From: Oscillospiraceae bacterium
GTDB lineage: Bacteria; Bacillota; Clostridia; Oscillospirales; Oscillospiraceae
NCBI GenBank assembly: GCA_021205095.1
Contig: JAJPYE010000047.1
Coordinates: 1 to 64,000, forward strand
DNA: 64,000 bases
Reading direction: 5' to 3'
Position numbers and translations under genes: made by a program. How positions within the stretch are numbered: the first letter of the stretch is position 1; every line of letters starts with the position of its first letter. Below are positions 8,867-18,070 of this stretch, in pieces. A model generated the notes under the pieces. That model saw nothing but the letters and a program-made list of their open reading frames with translations, was not told where the DNA came from and made no database searches.

Positions 8867-8894
8867 TTGCAAAGCGCCGTGAATATGCTATAAT
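8867..8894 (+). promoter_or_regulatory. Promoter of the MATE transporter gene
   Basis: TTGCAA (8867-8872), 16-bp spacer, TATAAT (8889-8894) with an extended TG just upstream. The leader is about 80 nt. The ORF-track start (8894) overlaps this -10 and cannot be the real start. Confidence 0.75.
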
Positions 8895-8980
8895 TGTGTG
8901 CGCAACAGATAACTGTTTTGTATCATAAAATAGAATATGTTTATCACTGTACCCCGCCCCGGCGGGAGAAGGAGGTATTT

Positions 8981-10315
8981 ATGCAGGATTTAACTGAGGG
9001 CCGGTCCCTGAAGGTGCTGTGGGCCTTTTCCATTCCCCTGCTGCTGTCTACTGCGTTCCAGCAGCTTTACAACATTGCGGACAGCGTCATCGTGGGGCGG
9101 TTCACCGGCTCTGTGGGTCTGGCAGCCGTGGGGGCCGCCTATCCCATCACCCTGTTTTTCATCGCCTGCGCCACGGGAGCCAGCATGGGCTGCTCGGTGA
9201 TCATTGGTCAGATATACGGCGCAAAGGACTGGAAAAAGCTGAAAAGCGCGGCCTCCACCGCCCTCATCTCCATGACCGCCCTGGGGGTTCTCCTGGCGGT
9301 GCTGGGGGTGTGCCTGGCCGGGCCGCTGATGACTTTGCTGAACGCCAACGACACCATTTTTGCCGATGCGAAAAGCTATCTTTCCATTTATTCTCTCGGC
9401 GTGCTGTTTATGATGGCCTATAACACCGCCTCCTCCATCTTCACCGGCATGGGGGACTCCAAAAGGCCCCTGTATTTCCTCCTGTTTTCCAGCGTGCTGA
9501 ACGTGGTGCTGGACATCATTGCCGTCGGCCCCCTGAGCATGGGGGTGGCCGGAGCTGCCTGGGCCACCACTGTCAGCCAGGCCGTGGCCGCCGTCCTGTC
9601 CACCATCCTGGCCCTCCGCCGGGTGGGACAGTTGGAGACGGCGGAGAAGGCTCCCCTGTTTGACGGGGCGCTTTTAAAGCAGATGTGCCGCCTGGCCCTG
9701 CCCAGCATTTTCCAGCAGGGCTGCGTGGCTTTGACCCACACCATTTTGCAGAGCCTGGTGAACACCTTCGACGTGGCGGTTATCGCCGGGTATGAGGCCG
9801 CCTCCAAGCTCCACAACTTCGCCTACATGAGCTTTAACACCATGGGTACCGCCCTTTCCAGCTTCACAGCCCAGTGCTGGGGCGCGGGCAAACGCAAGCG
9901 CATCAAGGAGGGCTTCTGGGTCTCCACAGGCATATGCTTTGCCCTGACCATGGTGGTCATCGCCGTCTTCCAGATCTTCCCCAAGACCCTGATCGGCCTG
10001 TTCGTGGACGCGGACGCGGAGGCCCAGGTCATCGAGGTGGGAGTCAACTACCTGCGCATCATCTCCCCGGTGTACACCGTCATCTGCTTTATCATCACCA
10101 CCGGCGGCCTGCTCCGGGGTCTGGGAAAGAGCATGACCTTCTTCGTGGAGACCGTGGCGGAGTTCACCGTCCGCGTGGTCATGTGCTTTGTGCTGACCAG
10201 CGTCCTCGCAAGCTATACGGGCCTGATGTGGGCCTGGTACTTCGGCTCCTCCGTGGGCTTCATCCTGTGCATGATCCTTTACATTCGGCAGAAGAACACG
10301 CTGCTGAAGGAATAA
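8981..10315 (+). CDS. MATE family multidrug/toxin efflux transporter
   Basis: 444 aa, the usual MATE length, with 12 predicted membrane segments in two homologous halves. The N-terminal pattern FSIPLLLSTAFQQLYNIADS and the second-half LALPSIFQQG repeat are typical of the DinF/NorM superfamily. It exports cationic compounds using a Na+ or H+ gradient; the substrate is unknown. ATG 8981 is chosen because AAGGAGGTATTT lies directly upstream; the longer track ORF includes promoter sequence. It is a single-gene unit divergent from htrA. Confidence 0.92.
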   Translation: MQDLTEGRSLKVLWAFSIPLLLSTAFQQLYNIADSVIVGRFTGSVGLAAVGAAYPITLFFIACATGASMGCSVIIGQIYGAKDWKKLKSAASTALISMTALGVLLAVLGVCLAGPLMTLLNANDTIFADAKSYLSIYSLGVLFMMAYNTASSIFTGMGDSKRPLYFLLFSSVLNVVLDIIAVGPLSMGVAGAAWATTVSQAVAAVLSTILALRRVGQLETAEKAPLFDGALLKQMCRLALPSIFQQGCVALTHTILQSLVNTFDVAVIAGYEAASKLHNFAYMSFNTMGTALSSFTAQCWGAGKRKRIKEGFWVSTGICFALTMVVIAVFQIFPKTLIGLFVDADAEAQVIEVGVNYLRIISPVYTVICFIITTGGLLRGLGKSMTFFVETVAEFTVRVVMCFVLTSVLASYTGLMWAWYFGSSVGFILCMILYIRQKNTLLKE

Positions 10316-10383
10316 ATGAAGTTTTCCTGTTAAGGAGATTTTTTAACAGGGATGCGGCGTCGGCTGTGATTTCCGCCGACAAA

Positions 10384-10416
10384 GGAACCCGCAGGCTTTT
10401 CCGGCCTGCGGGTTCC
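10384..10416 (-). terminator. Terminator after mutS
   Basis: Perfect 13-bp stem GGAACCCGCAGGC with complement, followed on the minus strand by TTTGTC, 18 nt past the mutS stop. An additional imperfect hairpin (CCTGTTAA...TTAACAGG, about 10329-10351) may end the MATE transcript. Confidence 0.7.
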
Positions 10417-10433
10417 TGGCGTATTGGAGGAAG

Positions 10434-13004
10434 TTATGCCTCCGCGATTTTTTTCAGCTTGTACAGCAAATTCAGAGCCTCCAGCGGGGTCAGGGTGTCC
10501 GTGTCCAGCTCCCGGAGACGGCGGGTCAGCTCGCTGCCGGCCATATCGGTCAGGCTGACCTGATCCTGGGCCGGAGCGGCGGCGACCGGGGCCGCCGGGC
10601 CGGAGGTCTCCAGCTCCGCCAGGTATTGCTTGGCCTTCTTTATCACCTGGTCGGGTACCCCGGCCAGCTTCGCCACCTCGATGCCGTAGCTGTCGTCTGC
10701 GCTGCCGGGGACGATCTTCCGCAGGAAAATCAGGCTGCCCCCCTGCTTTTTGGCGGTGATGTTGTAGTTTTTCACCCCGTCCAGCGTTCCCTCCAGAGCG
10801 GACAGCTCATGGTAATGGGTGGCGAACATGGTTCTGGCCCCCAGCCGCCGCCTGTCAGCGCAGTATTCCAGCATGGCGCGGGCGATGGCCATGCCGTCAA
10901 AGGTGGAGGTGCCCCGGCCTATCTCGTCCAGTATCGGCAGAGAGGCGGAGGTGGCGTGGCGCAGGATAGAGGCCATCTCGCTCATCTCTACCATAAAGGT
11001 GGATTGGCCGCTGGACAGGTCGTCCGAGGCCCCGATGCGGGTGAACACCCGGTCGGTCACGCCGATCAGGGCGCTTTTTGCCGGGACGAAGCTGCCCATC
11101 TGGGCCATCAGGACGATCAGGGCCGTCTGGCGCATATAGGTGCTTTTGCCCGCCATGTTGGGGCCGGTGATAATGGCCACCCGGTCGTCCTTGTCGTTTA
11201 AAAAAGTATCGTTGGGAACGAAAAGAGAGTCCTTCTGGGCGGCCTCTACCACAGGATGCCGCCCCTCCCGAATCTGGATGGTTCGGCCTGTGTCCACCTC
11301 CGGCATGACGTAGTGGTTCCGGCTGGCCACCTCCGCCAGGGAACAAAGGGCGTCCGCCGCCGCCACCCGATCCGCCGTGGCCTGCACGCGGGCCACCTGG
11401 GCGGCCACTCGCTCCCGCAGGGCGCAGAACAGCTCATATTCCCGGCTGTCCGCCAGCTCCTTGGCGTTTAAGAGGGTGTTTTCCAGCTCCTTTAATTCCG
11501 GGGTGAAATACCGCTCGTTGGACACAAGGGTCTGCTTGCGGATATAGCTTTCCGGCAGGGTCACGTCTCCGGCGGAGCGGGGGATGTCGATGTAATAGCC
11601 AAACACCCGGTTGTAGCCCACCTTCAGCTTTTTGATGCCGGTGCGCTCCCGTTCCCGTGCCTCCAACTGTGCCACCATGGAGGCCCCGTTGTCCCGCACG
11701 TCCCGCAGACGGTCTACCTCCTGATCCGCCCCAGGGCGGAGGATGCCGCCCTCCCGCAGGGAAAAGGGCGGGTCGTCCGCTACCGTGCGGGCGATGTCCT
11801 CCTGGAGGTCGGAGAGGGTGTCCAAGGCTCCAATGTCCTGTAACAGAGGGCTTTTTACCGCCCCTAAAAGCTCCGCCAGCCGGGGCAGCTTCGCGAAGTA
11901 ATGGCCCAGCGCGGCCAGATCCCGGCCATTGGCTGTGCCGTAGGCGCAGCGGCCAATGAGCCGCTGGATGTCTCCAATGTCCCGCAGGGTCAGAATCAGC
12001 TCGGAGCGCAGGATGGGGTCGTCGAAAAGCTCTCCCACAGCGGACAGACGCCTGCGAATGGCCACAGGGTCAAGAAGAGGCCGCTCTACCCAGGAGCGGA
12101 GCAGCCGTCCGCCCATGGGGGTTTTCGTTTTGTCCAGTACCCACAGGAGACTGCCCCGCTTTTCCCCGGTGCGCAGATTTTCCGTCAGCTCCAGGTTACG
12201 GCGGGAGGCGTAGTCCAGCTCCATATACCGTCCCTGGCCGAAGCGCTCCAGATGTCGGATGTGGGACAGATCGCATTTTTGCGTCTCCGTTAAATAGCTG
12301 AGCAGCGCTCCCGCCGCCAGAGTCTCTTCGGCGGCGTAGCTCTCCCCAAACTGGGAGAATACAAGTCTCCGGCAGTCCTCCTCCAGGAAGCGGGCGGCGC
12401 CGTCCTCCGACAGACAGTTCAGCTTTTGCAGGAAGGCGGAGACGTCTCTGTTTGCCATCGCCTGAGGAGACAGAACCGCCTCCCTGGGGGCAAAGCGGCC
12501 AAGCTCGTTGAGCATATGCGTCACCGGCTCCTCCTGGAAGGATGCGGCGCAAAACTCCCCGGTGGATACGTCGCAGAAGGCGGCGGCGCCCGTCTCCCCT
12601 TCCAGCCACAGGGCGCACAGATAGTTGGAGCGGCTCTCCTCCAGCATGGAGCTGTCCGTCACCGTGCCGGGGGTGATGACCCGGACGACGCCCCGATCCA
12701 CCAGCCCTGTGGCGGCGGAGGGATCCTCAAGCTGCTCGCAGATGGCCACCTTGTAGCCCTTGGCGATGAGCCGCCCGATATACGCCTCGCAGGAGTGGTA
12801 GGGAACGCCGCACATAGGCGTCTGATCCTCCGGGGCCTTGTTTCTGTCCCGCGTGGTCAGGGCCAGATCCAGCTCCTTGGAGGCCACCTTGGCGTCCTCG
12901 TCGAACATTTCGTAAAAATCGCCCAGTCGGAAAAACAGCAGGCAGTCCGGGCACTGCTCTTTTATTTCATAATATTGCCGTTTCATCGGTGTCATTTCCG
13001 CCAT
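10434..13004 (-). CDS. mutS: DNA mismatch repair protein MutS
   Basis: 856 aa, full length. The mismatch-reading Phe-x-Glu motif is in GDFYEMF (residues 28-34), and the ATPase Walker A is GPNMAGKSTYMRQ (~613) with DEIGRGTS further on. MutS binds base mismatches and small loops and recruits MutL. The last ~50 residues are a variable linker and tetramerisation tail with an Ala/Pro stretch (GPAAPVAAAPAQ). It lies 44 nt after miaB on the same strand. Whether MAEM or the next Met is used is uncertain. Confidence 0.97.
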   Translation of the reverse strand: MAEMTPMKRQYYEIKEQCPDCLLFFRLGDFYEMFDEDAKVASKELDLALTTRDRNKAPEDQTPMCGVPYHSCEAYIGRLIAKGYKVAICEQLEDPSAATGLVDRGVVRVITPGTVTDSSMLEESRSNYLCALWLEGETGAAAFCDVSTGEFCAASFQEEPVTHMLNELGRFAPREAVLSPQAMANRDVSAFLQKLNCLSEDGAARFLEEDCRRLVFSQFGESYAAEETLAAGALLSYLTETQKCDLSHIRHLERFGQGRYMELDYASRRNLELTENLRTGEKRGSLLWVLDKTKTPMGGRLLRSWVERPLLDPVAIRRRLSAVGELFDDPILRSELILTLRDIGDIQRLIGRCAYGTANGRDLAALGHYFAKLPRLAELLGAVKSPLLQDIGALDTLSDLQEDIARTVADDPPFSLREGGILRPGADQEVDRLRDVRDNGASMVAQLEARERERTGIKKLKVGYNRVFGYYIDIPRSAGDVTLPESYIRKQTLVSNERYFTPELKELENTLLNAKELADSREYELFCALRERVAAQVARVQATADRVAAADALCSLAEVASRNHYVMPEVDTGRTIQIREGRHPVVEAAQKDSLFVPNDTFLNDKDDRVAIITGPNMAGKSTYMRQTALIVLMAQMGSFVPAKSALIGVTDRVFTRIGASDDLSSGQSTFMVEMSEMASILRHATSASLPILDEIGRGTSTFDGMAIARAMLEYCADRRRLGARTMFATHYHELSALEGTLDGVKNYNITAKKQGGSLIFLRKIVPGSADDSYGIEVAKLAGVPDQVIKKAKQYLAELETSGPAAPVAAAPAQDQVSLTDMAGSELTRRLRELDTDTLTPLEALNLLYKLKKIAEA

Positions 13005-13048
13005 CCCGGTTATACTCGCTTTCTAAATAGTTTGATATTATTTTTATA

Positions 13049-14473
13049 TTACACAATCTCCCCATACAGCGCCCAGGTGGTGCTGGAGGTGATTTTGGCG
13101 GTGGCGAACCGGCCCACCAGGGACGGGTCGCCCTGGAGGTGCACCAGGCGGCCTCCGTCGGTGCGGGAGGACAGGTTATAAGGCTCCGCGCCGGTCTCGC
13201 CGTCCACCAAAACGCGGAACGTGCGGCCCACATAGGCGGCGTGCTTTTCCTCGGAAATACGGTTGGCGACGGCCAGAAGCTGGTCGAACCAGACCTGCTT
13301 TTCCGCGCGGGACACAGGGTCGTCCATCTCCGCCGCCGGGGTGCCTGTGCGGGGGGAGTAGATAAAGGTGAACATGGCGTCGTAGCGTACCTTCTCCACA
13401 ATGTCCAGGGTCTCCTGGAAATCCGCTTCCGTCTCCCCCGGAAAGCCCACGATGATGTCCGTGGTCAGCACCAGGTCGGGCATATATTCCCGCGCCATGG
13501 CCACCTTTTCCAGATAGGCGGCCCGGTCGTAATGGCGGTTCATGGCCTTCAGGATTCGGTCGGAGCCGCACTGAACAGGGAGATGGAGCTGATGGGCGCA
13601 TTTTTCGCTCTCCGCCATGGCCCGGAACAGCTTTTCCGTGGCGTCCTTCGGGTGGCTGGTCATAAAGCGGAGGCGAAAATCCCCCGGAATATCGCTGATG
13701 GCCCGCAGCAGGTCGGGAAAGTCCATTTTGTCCTCCCCCAGGCCCTTGCCGTAGCTGTTCACGTTCTGGCCCAGAAGAGTGATGTCCTTGTAGCCGGAGG
13801 CGGCAAGCTCTCTCGCCTCCGCCAGAATGTCCGCCGGGCGGCGGCTCCGCTCCCGGCCCCGGACGTAAGGGACGATGCAGTAGGTGCAGAAGTTGTCGCA
13901 GCCGTTCATAATGGACAGCCACGCCTTCACCTGGCTGTCCCGCTGCCGGGGCAGTCCCTCGGCTACCACCCCGTCGGAGGGGGCGGCGGCGATGACCCGG
14001 CTCTTGTTCCCCCGCCGCCCGTGGCGCTCTATGGTTTGCCACAAAAGCTGGGGAAACTGCCATACCTCGTGGGGGCCGAACACCAGGTCTACCATGCGGA
14101 AGGAATCCCGCAGGCGGTTTTTCATCCCCTCCTGCTGGGCCATGCACCCGCCCACGCAGACGATAAGCTCCGGGTTCCGCTCCCGCGCATGAACCAGGGA
14201 ACCCACGTTACCCAGCACCCGCAGCTCTGCGTGTTCCCGGACGGCGCAGGTGTTCACGGCGATTACGTCCGCCTGGGCGGGGTCGTCTGTGGCCAGGTAC
14301 CCGCACTGGGCCAGCCACCCCCGCAAAATCTCGCTGTCCGACTCGTTTTGCTGGCAGCCATAGGTGTCCACCAGAGCGTAATGAGGCCGGGAGTCGATGG
14401 CCTGCTTGATTTTCTCGCAATAAATGTCCTGGGCCTCCAGCTCCTGCGGCCCGATTTCCCGGCGTGTATACAT
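13049..14473 (-). CDS. miaB: tRNA-2-methylthio-N6-dimethylallyladenosine synthase MiaB
   Basis: 474 aa radical-SAM methylthiotransferase. The N-terminal UPF0004 domain has TYGCQQNESDSE (~39) with further Cys for the second Fe-S cluster. The radical SAM triad is CDNFCTYC (~190-197) and a C-terminal TRAM domain follows (~410-474). It adds 2-methylthio to i6A37 of tRNAs; MiaA, which makes i6A37, is encoded in the divergent operon of this same block. Gene order miaB-mutS beside mutL-miaA-hfq is typical of Clostridia. GGGAGG precedes the ATG. Confidence 0.97.
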   Translation of the reverse strand: MYTRREIGPQELEAQDIYCEKIKQAIDSRPHYALVDTYGCQQNESDSEILRGWLAQCGYLATDDPAQADVIAVNTCAVREHAELRVLGNVGSLVHARERNPELIVCVGGCMAQQEGMKNRLRDSFRMVDLVFGPHEVWQFPQLLWQTIERHGRRGNKSRVIAAAPSDGVVAEGLPRQRDSQVKAWLSIMNGCDNFCTYCIVPYVRGRERSRRPADILAEARELAASGYKDITLLGQNVNSYGKGLGEDKMDFPDLLRAISDIPGDFRLRFMTSHPKDATEKLFRAMAESEKCAHQLHLPVQCGSDRILKAMNRHYDRAAYLEKVAMAREYMPDLVLTTDIIVGFPGETEADFQETLDIVEKVRYDAMFTFIYSPRTGTPAAEMDDPVSRAEKQVWFDQLLAVANRISEEKHAAYVGRTFRVLVDGETGAEPYNLSSRTDGGRLVHLQGDPSLVGRFATAKITSSTTWALYGEIV

Positions 14474-14571
14474 AAAAACCTCCCGCTGCCTGCCGATGAT
14501 AACGCTTTGCGAAGCCTGCGCCCACCGGGGGGCAGCCTCCTAAAAAGCCGTCAGGCTTTTCTGACTATCAC

Positions 14572-14600
14572 TTTAATATATCATTTTTTTGTGGTATAAT
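14572..14600 (+). promoter_or_regulatory. Promoter of the mutL operon
   Basis: TATAAT at 14595-14600 with an extended TG (TGGTATAAT). The -35 (TTTAAT, 14572-14577) is weak at 17-bp spacing. The leader to mutL is about 40 nt. It overlaps the miaB promoter on the other strand. Confidence 0.6.
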
Positions 14601-14603
14601 CAA
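14575..14603 (-). promoter_or_regulatory. Promoter of the miaB-mutS operon
   Basis: Minus strand TTGATT (14598-14603), 17-bp spacer, TATATT (14575-14580). Its -35 overlaps the -10 of the mutL promoter. The roughly 95-nt leader includes AAAAGCC/GGCTTTT (14533-14550), which on the minus strand is followed by T residues and could be a weak attenuator. Confidence 0.6.
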
Positions 14604-14647
14604 GGACATGAAAATCAGGAACGGCCCTTTGGCCGAAGGAGGCGAAT

Positions 14648-16537
14648 ATGGCAGTTATCAATGTCCTGGCACCCCATGTGGCCAATATGATCGCTGCAGG
14701 CGAGGTGGTGGAGCGGCCCGGCAGCGTGGTGAAGGAGCTGATGGAAAACGCGGCGGACGCAGGCGCGCGGAACATCACCGTGGAGCTGCGGGGCGGCGGC
14801 GCTACCTTCATCCGGGTGACGGACGACGGCTGCGGCATGGCCCCGGAGGACGCGGAAAGCTGCTTTCTCCGCCACGCCACCTCAAAGATAAAGGACGAGC
14901 TGGGCCTGGAAGCCATCAGCACCATGGGCTTCCGGGGCGAGGCGCTGGCCGCCATCGCCGCCGTCAGCCATGTGGAGCTGCTGACCCGCCGGGAGGAGGA
15001 CGAGGCTGGAACCAGGGTGGCCCTCTCCGGGGGAGAGATACAGAGCATTGGCCCCGCCGGATGCCCCAAGGGCAGCGTGTTCACGGTGCAGGATTTGTTT
15101 TATAACACCCCTGCCCGGCTGAAATTTATGAAGTCCGACCGGGCGGAGGGGGCCTGGTGCGTCCAGACCGCTCTGCGGGTGGCCCTGGGGCGGCCCGATA
15201 TATCCGTCCGCTGTATTCGGGACGGGCGGGAGGAATTTTTCACGCCGGGAGACGGAAAGCCGGAATCTGCCGTATACGCGCTGCTGGGCCGGGACATAGC
15301 CCTGTCCATGCTGTCCGTGCAGGGGGAAAACGAGGGCGTGTCCGTGACCGGCTTCGCCGGATCCCCTTCGGCGGGCCGGGGCAACCGGGCCATGCAGTTT
15401 TTCTTTGTCAATGGCCGGGCCATCCGCTCCCAGAGCCTGCAGGCGGCGGTGGAGCAGGCTTATAAAAACACGCTGCTGGTGGGCCGGTTCCCAAGCTGCG
15501 TTCTCTATATCACCATGAGTCCCGGCGCGGTGGATGTGAACGTCCATCCCACGAAAAACGAGGTGAAATTCTCCTCGGAAAAGCGGGTGTTCGACGCGGT
15601 GTATTACAGCACGCTGAACGCCCTCCAGGGGCGGGAGGACAGGGTGGAGATGCACCTGTCCAGGGGAACGGAAAGACGCCTGCACCCCGCCGGCCCCATT
15701 TCCCCGCCGGAACCGAAGCAGCCGCCCTCGGAAAAAGCCCCGGCAAGGCCTACGGAAAAGCCCCCTGTCCCGACGGGACAGATGACGCTTGAACTGCACA
15801 GTCCGACCTATACCTATGGCAAAGGCATGACCGTGACCGTCCCGCTCCGGCGTTCGGCGCAGCGGGAAAGCGCGCCCCGGCGGGAGGAGGCGGAGCCGTC
15901 CCGTTCCGTTCCCAAGTCCCCGGCGGCCTGGGAGCCGAAGGAACCGTCGGCAGAAAAGCCTGCGCCCGTCTCTTCGGCGGAGCCTGTGCGGCTGGTGGGA
16001 GAGGTGCTGCGCACCTACATCATCGCGGAGCAGGGAGAGCGGGTGCTGATTATCGACAAGCACACCGCCCACGAGCGGCTGGTGTTCGACGCGCTGAAGG
16101 CCAGGGGTCGGGAGATGCTGTCTCAGGGACTGATCGTCCCTCAGACCTGGCGGCCAGACCGGGAGGCGCGGGAGATGCTGGAGGAAAACGCCCCCCTGCT
16201 TCAGGAGCTGGGCTTCGGCCTGGAGCCTTATGGGGAAGAGGACATGATCCTCCGGGCCATGCCGGAGGCGCTGGATCCGGCCCAGGCCATACCGGCCCTG
16301 GAGGAGATATGCGAGAAGCTGAAAACCGGCAGCCGGGATCTGGCGCGGGATGGAATCCTGCAGACCATCGCCTGCAAGGCGGCCATTAAGGCCGGCTGGG
16401 ACACAGACCCCATGGAGCTGCAGGTGCTGGCGGACAAGGTGGCCTCCGGCCAGATAAAATACTGCCCCCATGGCCGTCCTGTGGCCGTGACCCTGACCAG
16501 ACGGGAGCTGGACAAGCAATTTTCACGCATTGTATAA
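14648..16537 (+). CDS. mutL: DNA mismatch repair protein MutL
   Basis: 629 aa. The N-terminal GHKL ATPase has MENAADAGA (~31), DDGCGM and GFRGEALA, and the conserved HPTKNEVKF closes the second domain (~300). A Pro/Glu/Arg-rich linker (~340-445) joins the C-terminal dimerisation domain. That domain carries DKHTAHERLVFD where endonuclease-type MutL has DQHAxxExxxxE, plus ACKAAIKAG and CPHGRP, so it is probably a nicking MutL with a drifted first motif. AAGGAGG precedes the ATG. It is first in the mutL-orf-miaA operon. Confidence 0.97.
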   Translation: MAVINVLAPHVANMIAAGEVVERPGSVVKELMENAADAGARNITVELRGGGATFIRVTDDGCGMAPEDAESCFLRHATSKIKDELGLEAISTMGFRGEALAAIAAVSHVELLTRREEDEAGTRVALSGGEIQSIGPAGCPKGSVFTVQDLFYNTPARLKFMKSDRAEGAWCVQTALRVALGRPDISVRCIRDGREEFFTPGDGKPESAVYALLGRDIALSMLSVQGENEGVSVTGFAGSPSAGRGNRAMQFFFVNGRAIRSQSLQAAVEQAYKNTLLVGRFPSCVLYITMSPGAVDVNVHPTKNEVKFSSEKRVFDAVYYSTLNALQGREDRVEMHLSRGTERRLHPAGPISPPEPKQPPSEKAPARPTEKPPVPTGQMTLELHSPTYTYGKGMTVTVPLRRSAQRESAPRREEAEPSRSVPKSPAAWEPKEPSAEKPAPVSSAEPVRLVGEVLRTYIIAEQGERVLIIDKHTAHERLVFDALKARGREMLSQGLIVPQTWRPDREAREMLEENAPLLQELGFGLEPYGEEDMILRAMPEALDPAQAIPALEEICEKLKTGSRDLARDGILQTIACKAAIKAGWDTDPMELQVLADKVASGQIKYCPHGRPVAVTLTRRELDKQFSRIV

Positions 16538-16562
16538 TAACGGATGAAGGAGACTATCGCCC

Positions 16563-16799
16563 ATGAAAATAGAGTTTAACGACGAGCAACTGACGCTTCT
16601 GAAGGAAGTGGTGGCGGAATACGCGGAGATTTCCTACCACGAGATGTTTGACTACAAGCGGGTGGCTGTGGACGCGGAGGAGGACTTTGTAAAAGAGGAA
16701 TACAACGCCCTGGCCGAGCAGGAGGAGGAGCGGTTCCGCCAGGTGAAGGCTCTCTCGGAATACATCGTGAAATACGAGGAGCTTATGGGCCATGCCTGA
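16563..16799 (+). CDS. Small conserved-looking protein between mutL and miaA (unknown)
   Basis: 78 aa and strongly charged, mostly helical, with no membrane segment and an acidic second half (AEQEEERFRQ). I do not recognise a family. Its position is firm: it starts 25 nt after mutL with AAGGAG upstream and overlaps the miaA start by 8 nt (ATGCCTGA), so translation is coupled to miaA. It carries the same codon bias as its neighbours, so it is very probably real. Confidence 0.8.
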   Translation: MKIEFNDEQLTLLKEVVAEYAEISYHEMFDYKRVAVDAEEDFVKEEYNALAEQEEERFRQVKALSEYIVKYEELMGHA

Positions 16800-17727
16800 C
16801 CTGCTGGTGATCACCGGCCCCACCGCCACGGGGAAAACCGCCCTGGGGGTGGAGCTGGCCCTGGCCCTGAACGGGGAGGTGGTGTCCGCCGACTCCATGC
16901 AGGTATACCGGGGCATGGACATCGGCACGGCCAAGCCCACCCTGGCGGAACGCCGGGGGGTTCCCCACTGGATGCTGGACGTGGCGGAGCCGTGGGAGCG
17001 GTTTTCCGCCGCCAGATACAGCGACATGGCCGCCGCCTGTGTGGAGGATATTCGGAACCGGGGCAAGCTCCCCATCGTGGTGGGCGGCACGGGGCTTTAT
17101 ATCGACGGGCTTCTCCGGGGGACGGGCTATGCCGCCGTCCCGGAGGACATGGCTCTCCGCCGGGCGCTGGAGGAGGAATATGACCGGCTGGGGGGCGAGG
17201 GCTTTCGGGAAAAGCTGGCCGCCGTTGACCCGGAGCGGGCGGCCCGGCTGTATCCCAGGGATAAAAAACGCCTTGTCCGGGCCTATGAGGTATACGCCCT
17301 GACGGGGAAAACCATCACAGAGCATGACCGAGCTTCCCGCGAGGCCCCGCCCCGGTATACGGCGGCGGTGGTGGCGCTGGACTACGCCCGGCGGGACGAT
17401 CTGTACCGCCGGATAGACGAGCGGGCGGCGCAGATGTTCCGGGACGGTCTGGCGGAGGAGGTGCGCAGCCTGCTCCAGGCAGGACTGGACGCGGAGGCCA
17501 CGGCCATGCAGGCCATCGGCTATAAGGAAACGGCGGAATATGTCGCGGGCCGCGCCACGCTGGAGGAGGCGGTGGAAACCGTGAGCCTTCGATCCCGGCA
17601 GTACGCCAAACGGCAGCTCACCTGGCTCCGGGGCCGGGAGGAGATCCACTGGATACGCTGGGAAAAAGAGCCGGATATTCAACTGGCCCGACAAATTTCG
17701 ACGGAAATCTGGGCCGCCAGGTCGTAA
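16792..17727 (+). CDS. miaA: tRNA dimethylallyltransferase MiaA
   Basis: 311 aa, normal length. P-loop GPTATGKTALG (residues 9-19), the substrate-binding ADSMQVYRGMDIGTAKPT stretch, and GGTGLYIDGLL. It transfers a dimethylallyl group from DMAPP to A37 of tRNAs reading UNN codons, making the substrate for MiaB encoded nearby. Its ATG lies inside the end of the preceding small ORF, giving translational coupling. Confidence 0.97.
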   Translation: MPDLLVITGPTATGKTALGVELALALNGEVVSADSMQVYRGMDIGTAKPTLAERRGVPHWMLDVAEPWERFSAARYSDMAAACVEDIRNRGKLPIVVGGTGLYIDGLLRGTGYAAVPEDMALRRALEEEYDRLGGEGFREKLAAVDPERAARLYPRDKKRLVRAYEVYALTGKTITEHDRASREAPPRYTAAVVALDYARRDDLYRRIDERAAQMFRDGLAEEVRSLLQAGLDAEATAMQAIGYKETAEYVAGRATLEEAVETVSLRSRQYAKRQLTWLRGREEIHWIRWEKEPDIQLARQISTEIWAARS

Positions 17728-17764
17728 AATAGGCTCTGCACAATGAATTTGTGCAAAATAACTA

Positions 17765-17793
17765 TTTTACGGGGTGGCGGACTATGATACAAT
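17765..17793 (+). promoter_or_regulatory. Possible promoter of the hfq operon
   Basis: TACAAT (17788-17793) with extended TG; the -35 (TTTTAC, 17765-17770) is weak at 17 bp. A small perfect inverted repeat (TGCACAA-5-TTGTGCA, 17737-17755) lies just upstream and could be an operator or the end of the miaA transcript; it has no T tract. Confidence 0.4.
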
Positions 17794-17838
17794 ATTATTT
17801 AAAATTCTGTCCGTTTTGCCCTGGAAGGGATGGCAGAG

Positions 17839-18069
17839 ATGCAGAAATCACAGAATCTTCAGGACAGTTTTTTAAACCAGGCTCGCCGGGAGCGGATGCT
17901 TGTCACCGTATTCCTTATGAACGGCTTTCAGCTCCGGGGCGTCATACGGGGGTTTGATTCCTTCGTGGTGATGGTAGACTCCGACGGCAAGCAGCAGATG
18001 ATTTATAAACACGCCATATCGACGGTGGCGCCTGCCCGCCCGCTGTCGCTTACGGAGGAAACAAGCTGA
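17839..18069 (+). CDS. hfq: RNA chaperone Hfq
   Basis: 76 aa from the chosen start. The Sm1 segment [19 protein letters not shown] and the Sm2 motif YKHAIS are both intact, as is the N-terminal [12 protein letters not shown] helix. Hfq forms a hexameric ring that binds sRNAs and A-rich RNA. The track starts at ATG 17830, directly abutting GGAAGGG; the second ATG at 17839 has proper 9-nt spacing and is preferred. The tail after Sm2 is short, as usual in Firmicutes. miaA-hfq order is widely conserved. A HlyD-like gene follows 1 nt after the stop. Confidence 0.97.
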   Translation: MQKSQNLQDSFLNQARRERMLVTVFLMNGFQLRGVIRGFDSFVVMVDSDGKQQMIYKHAISTVAPARPLSLTEETS

Positions 18070-18070
18070 A

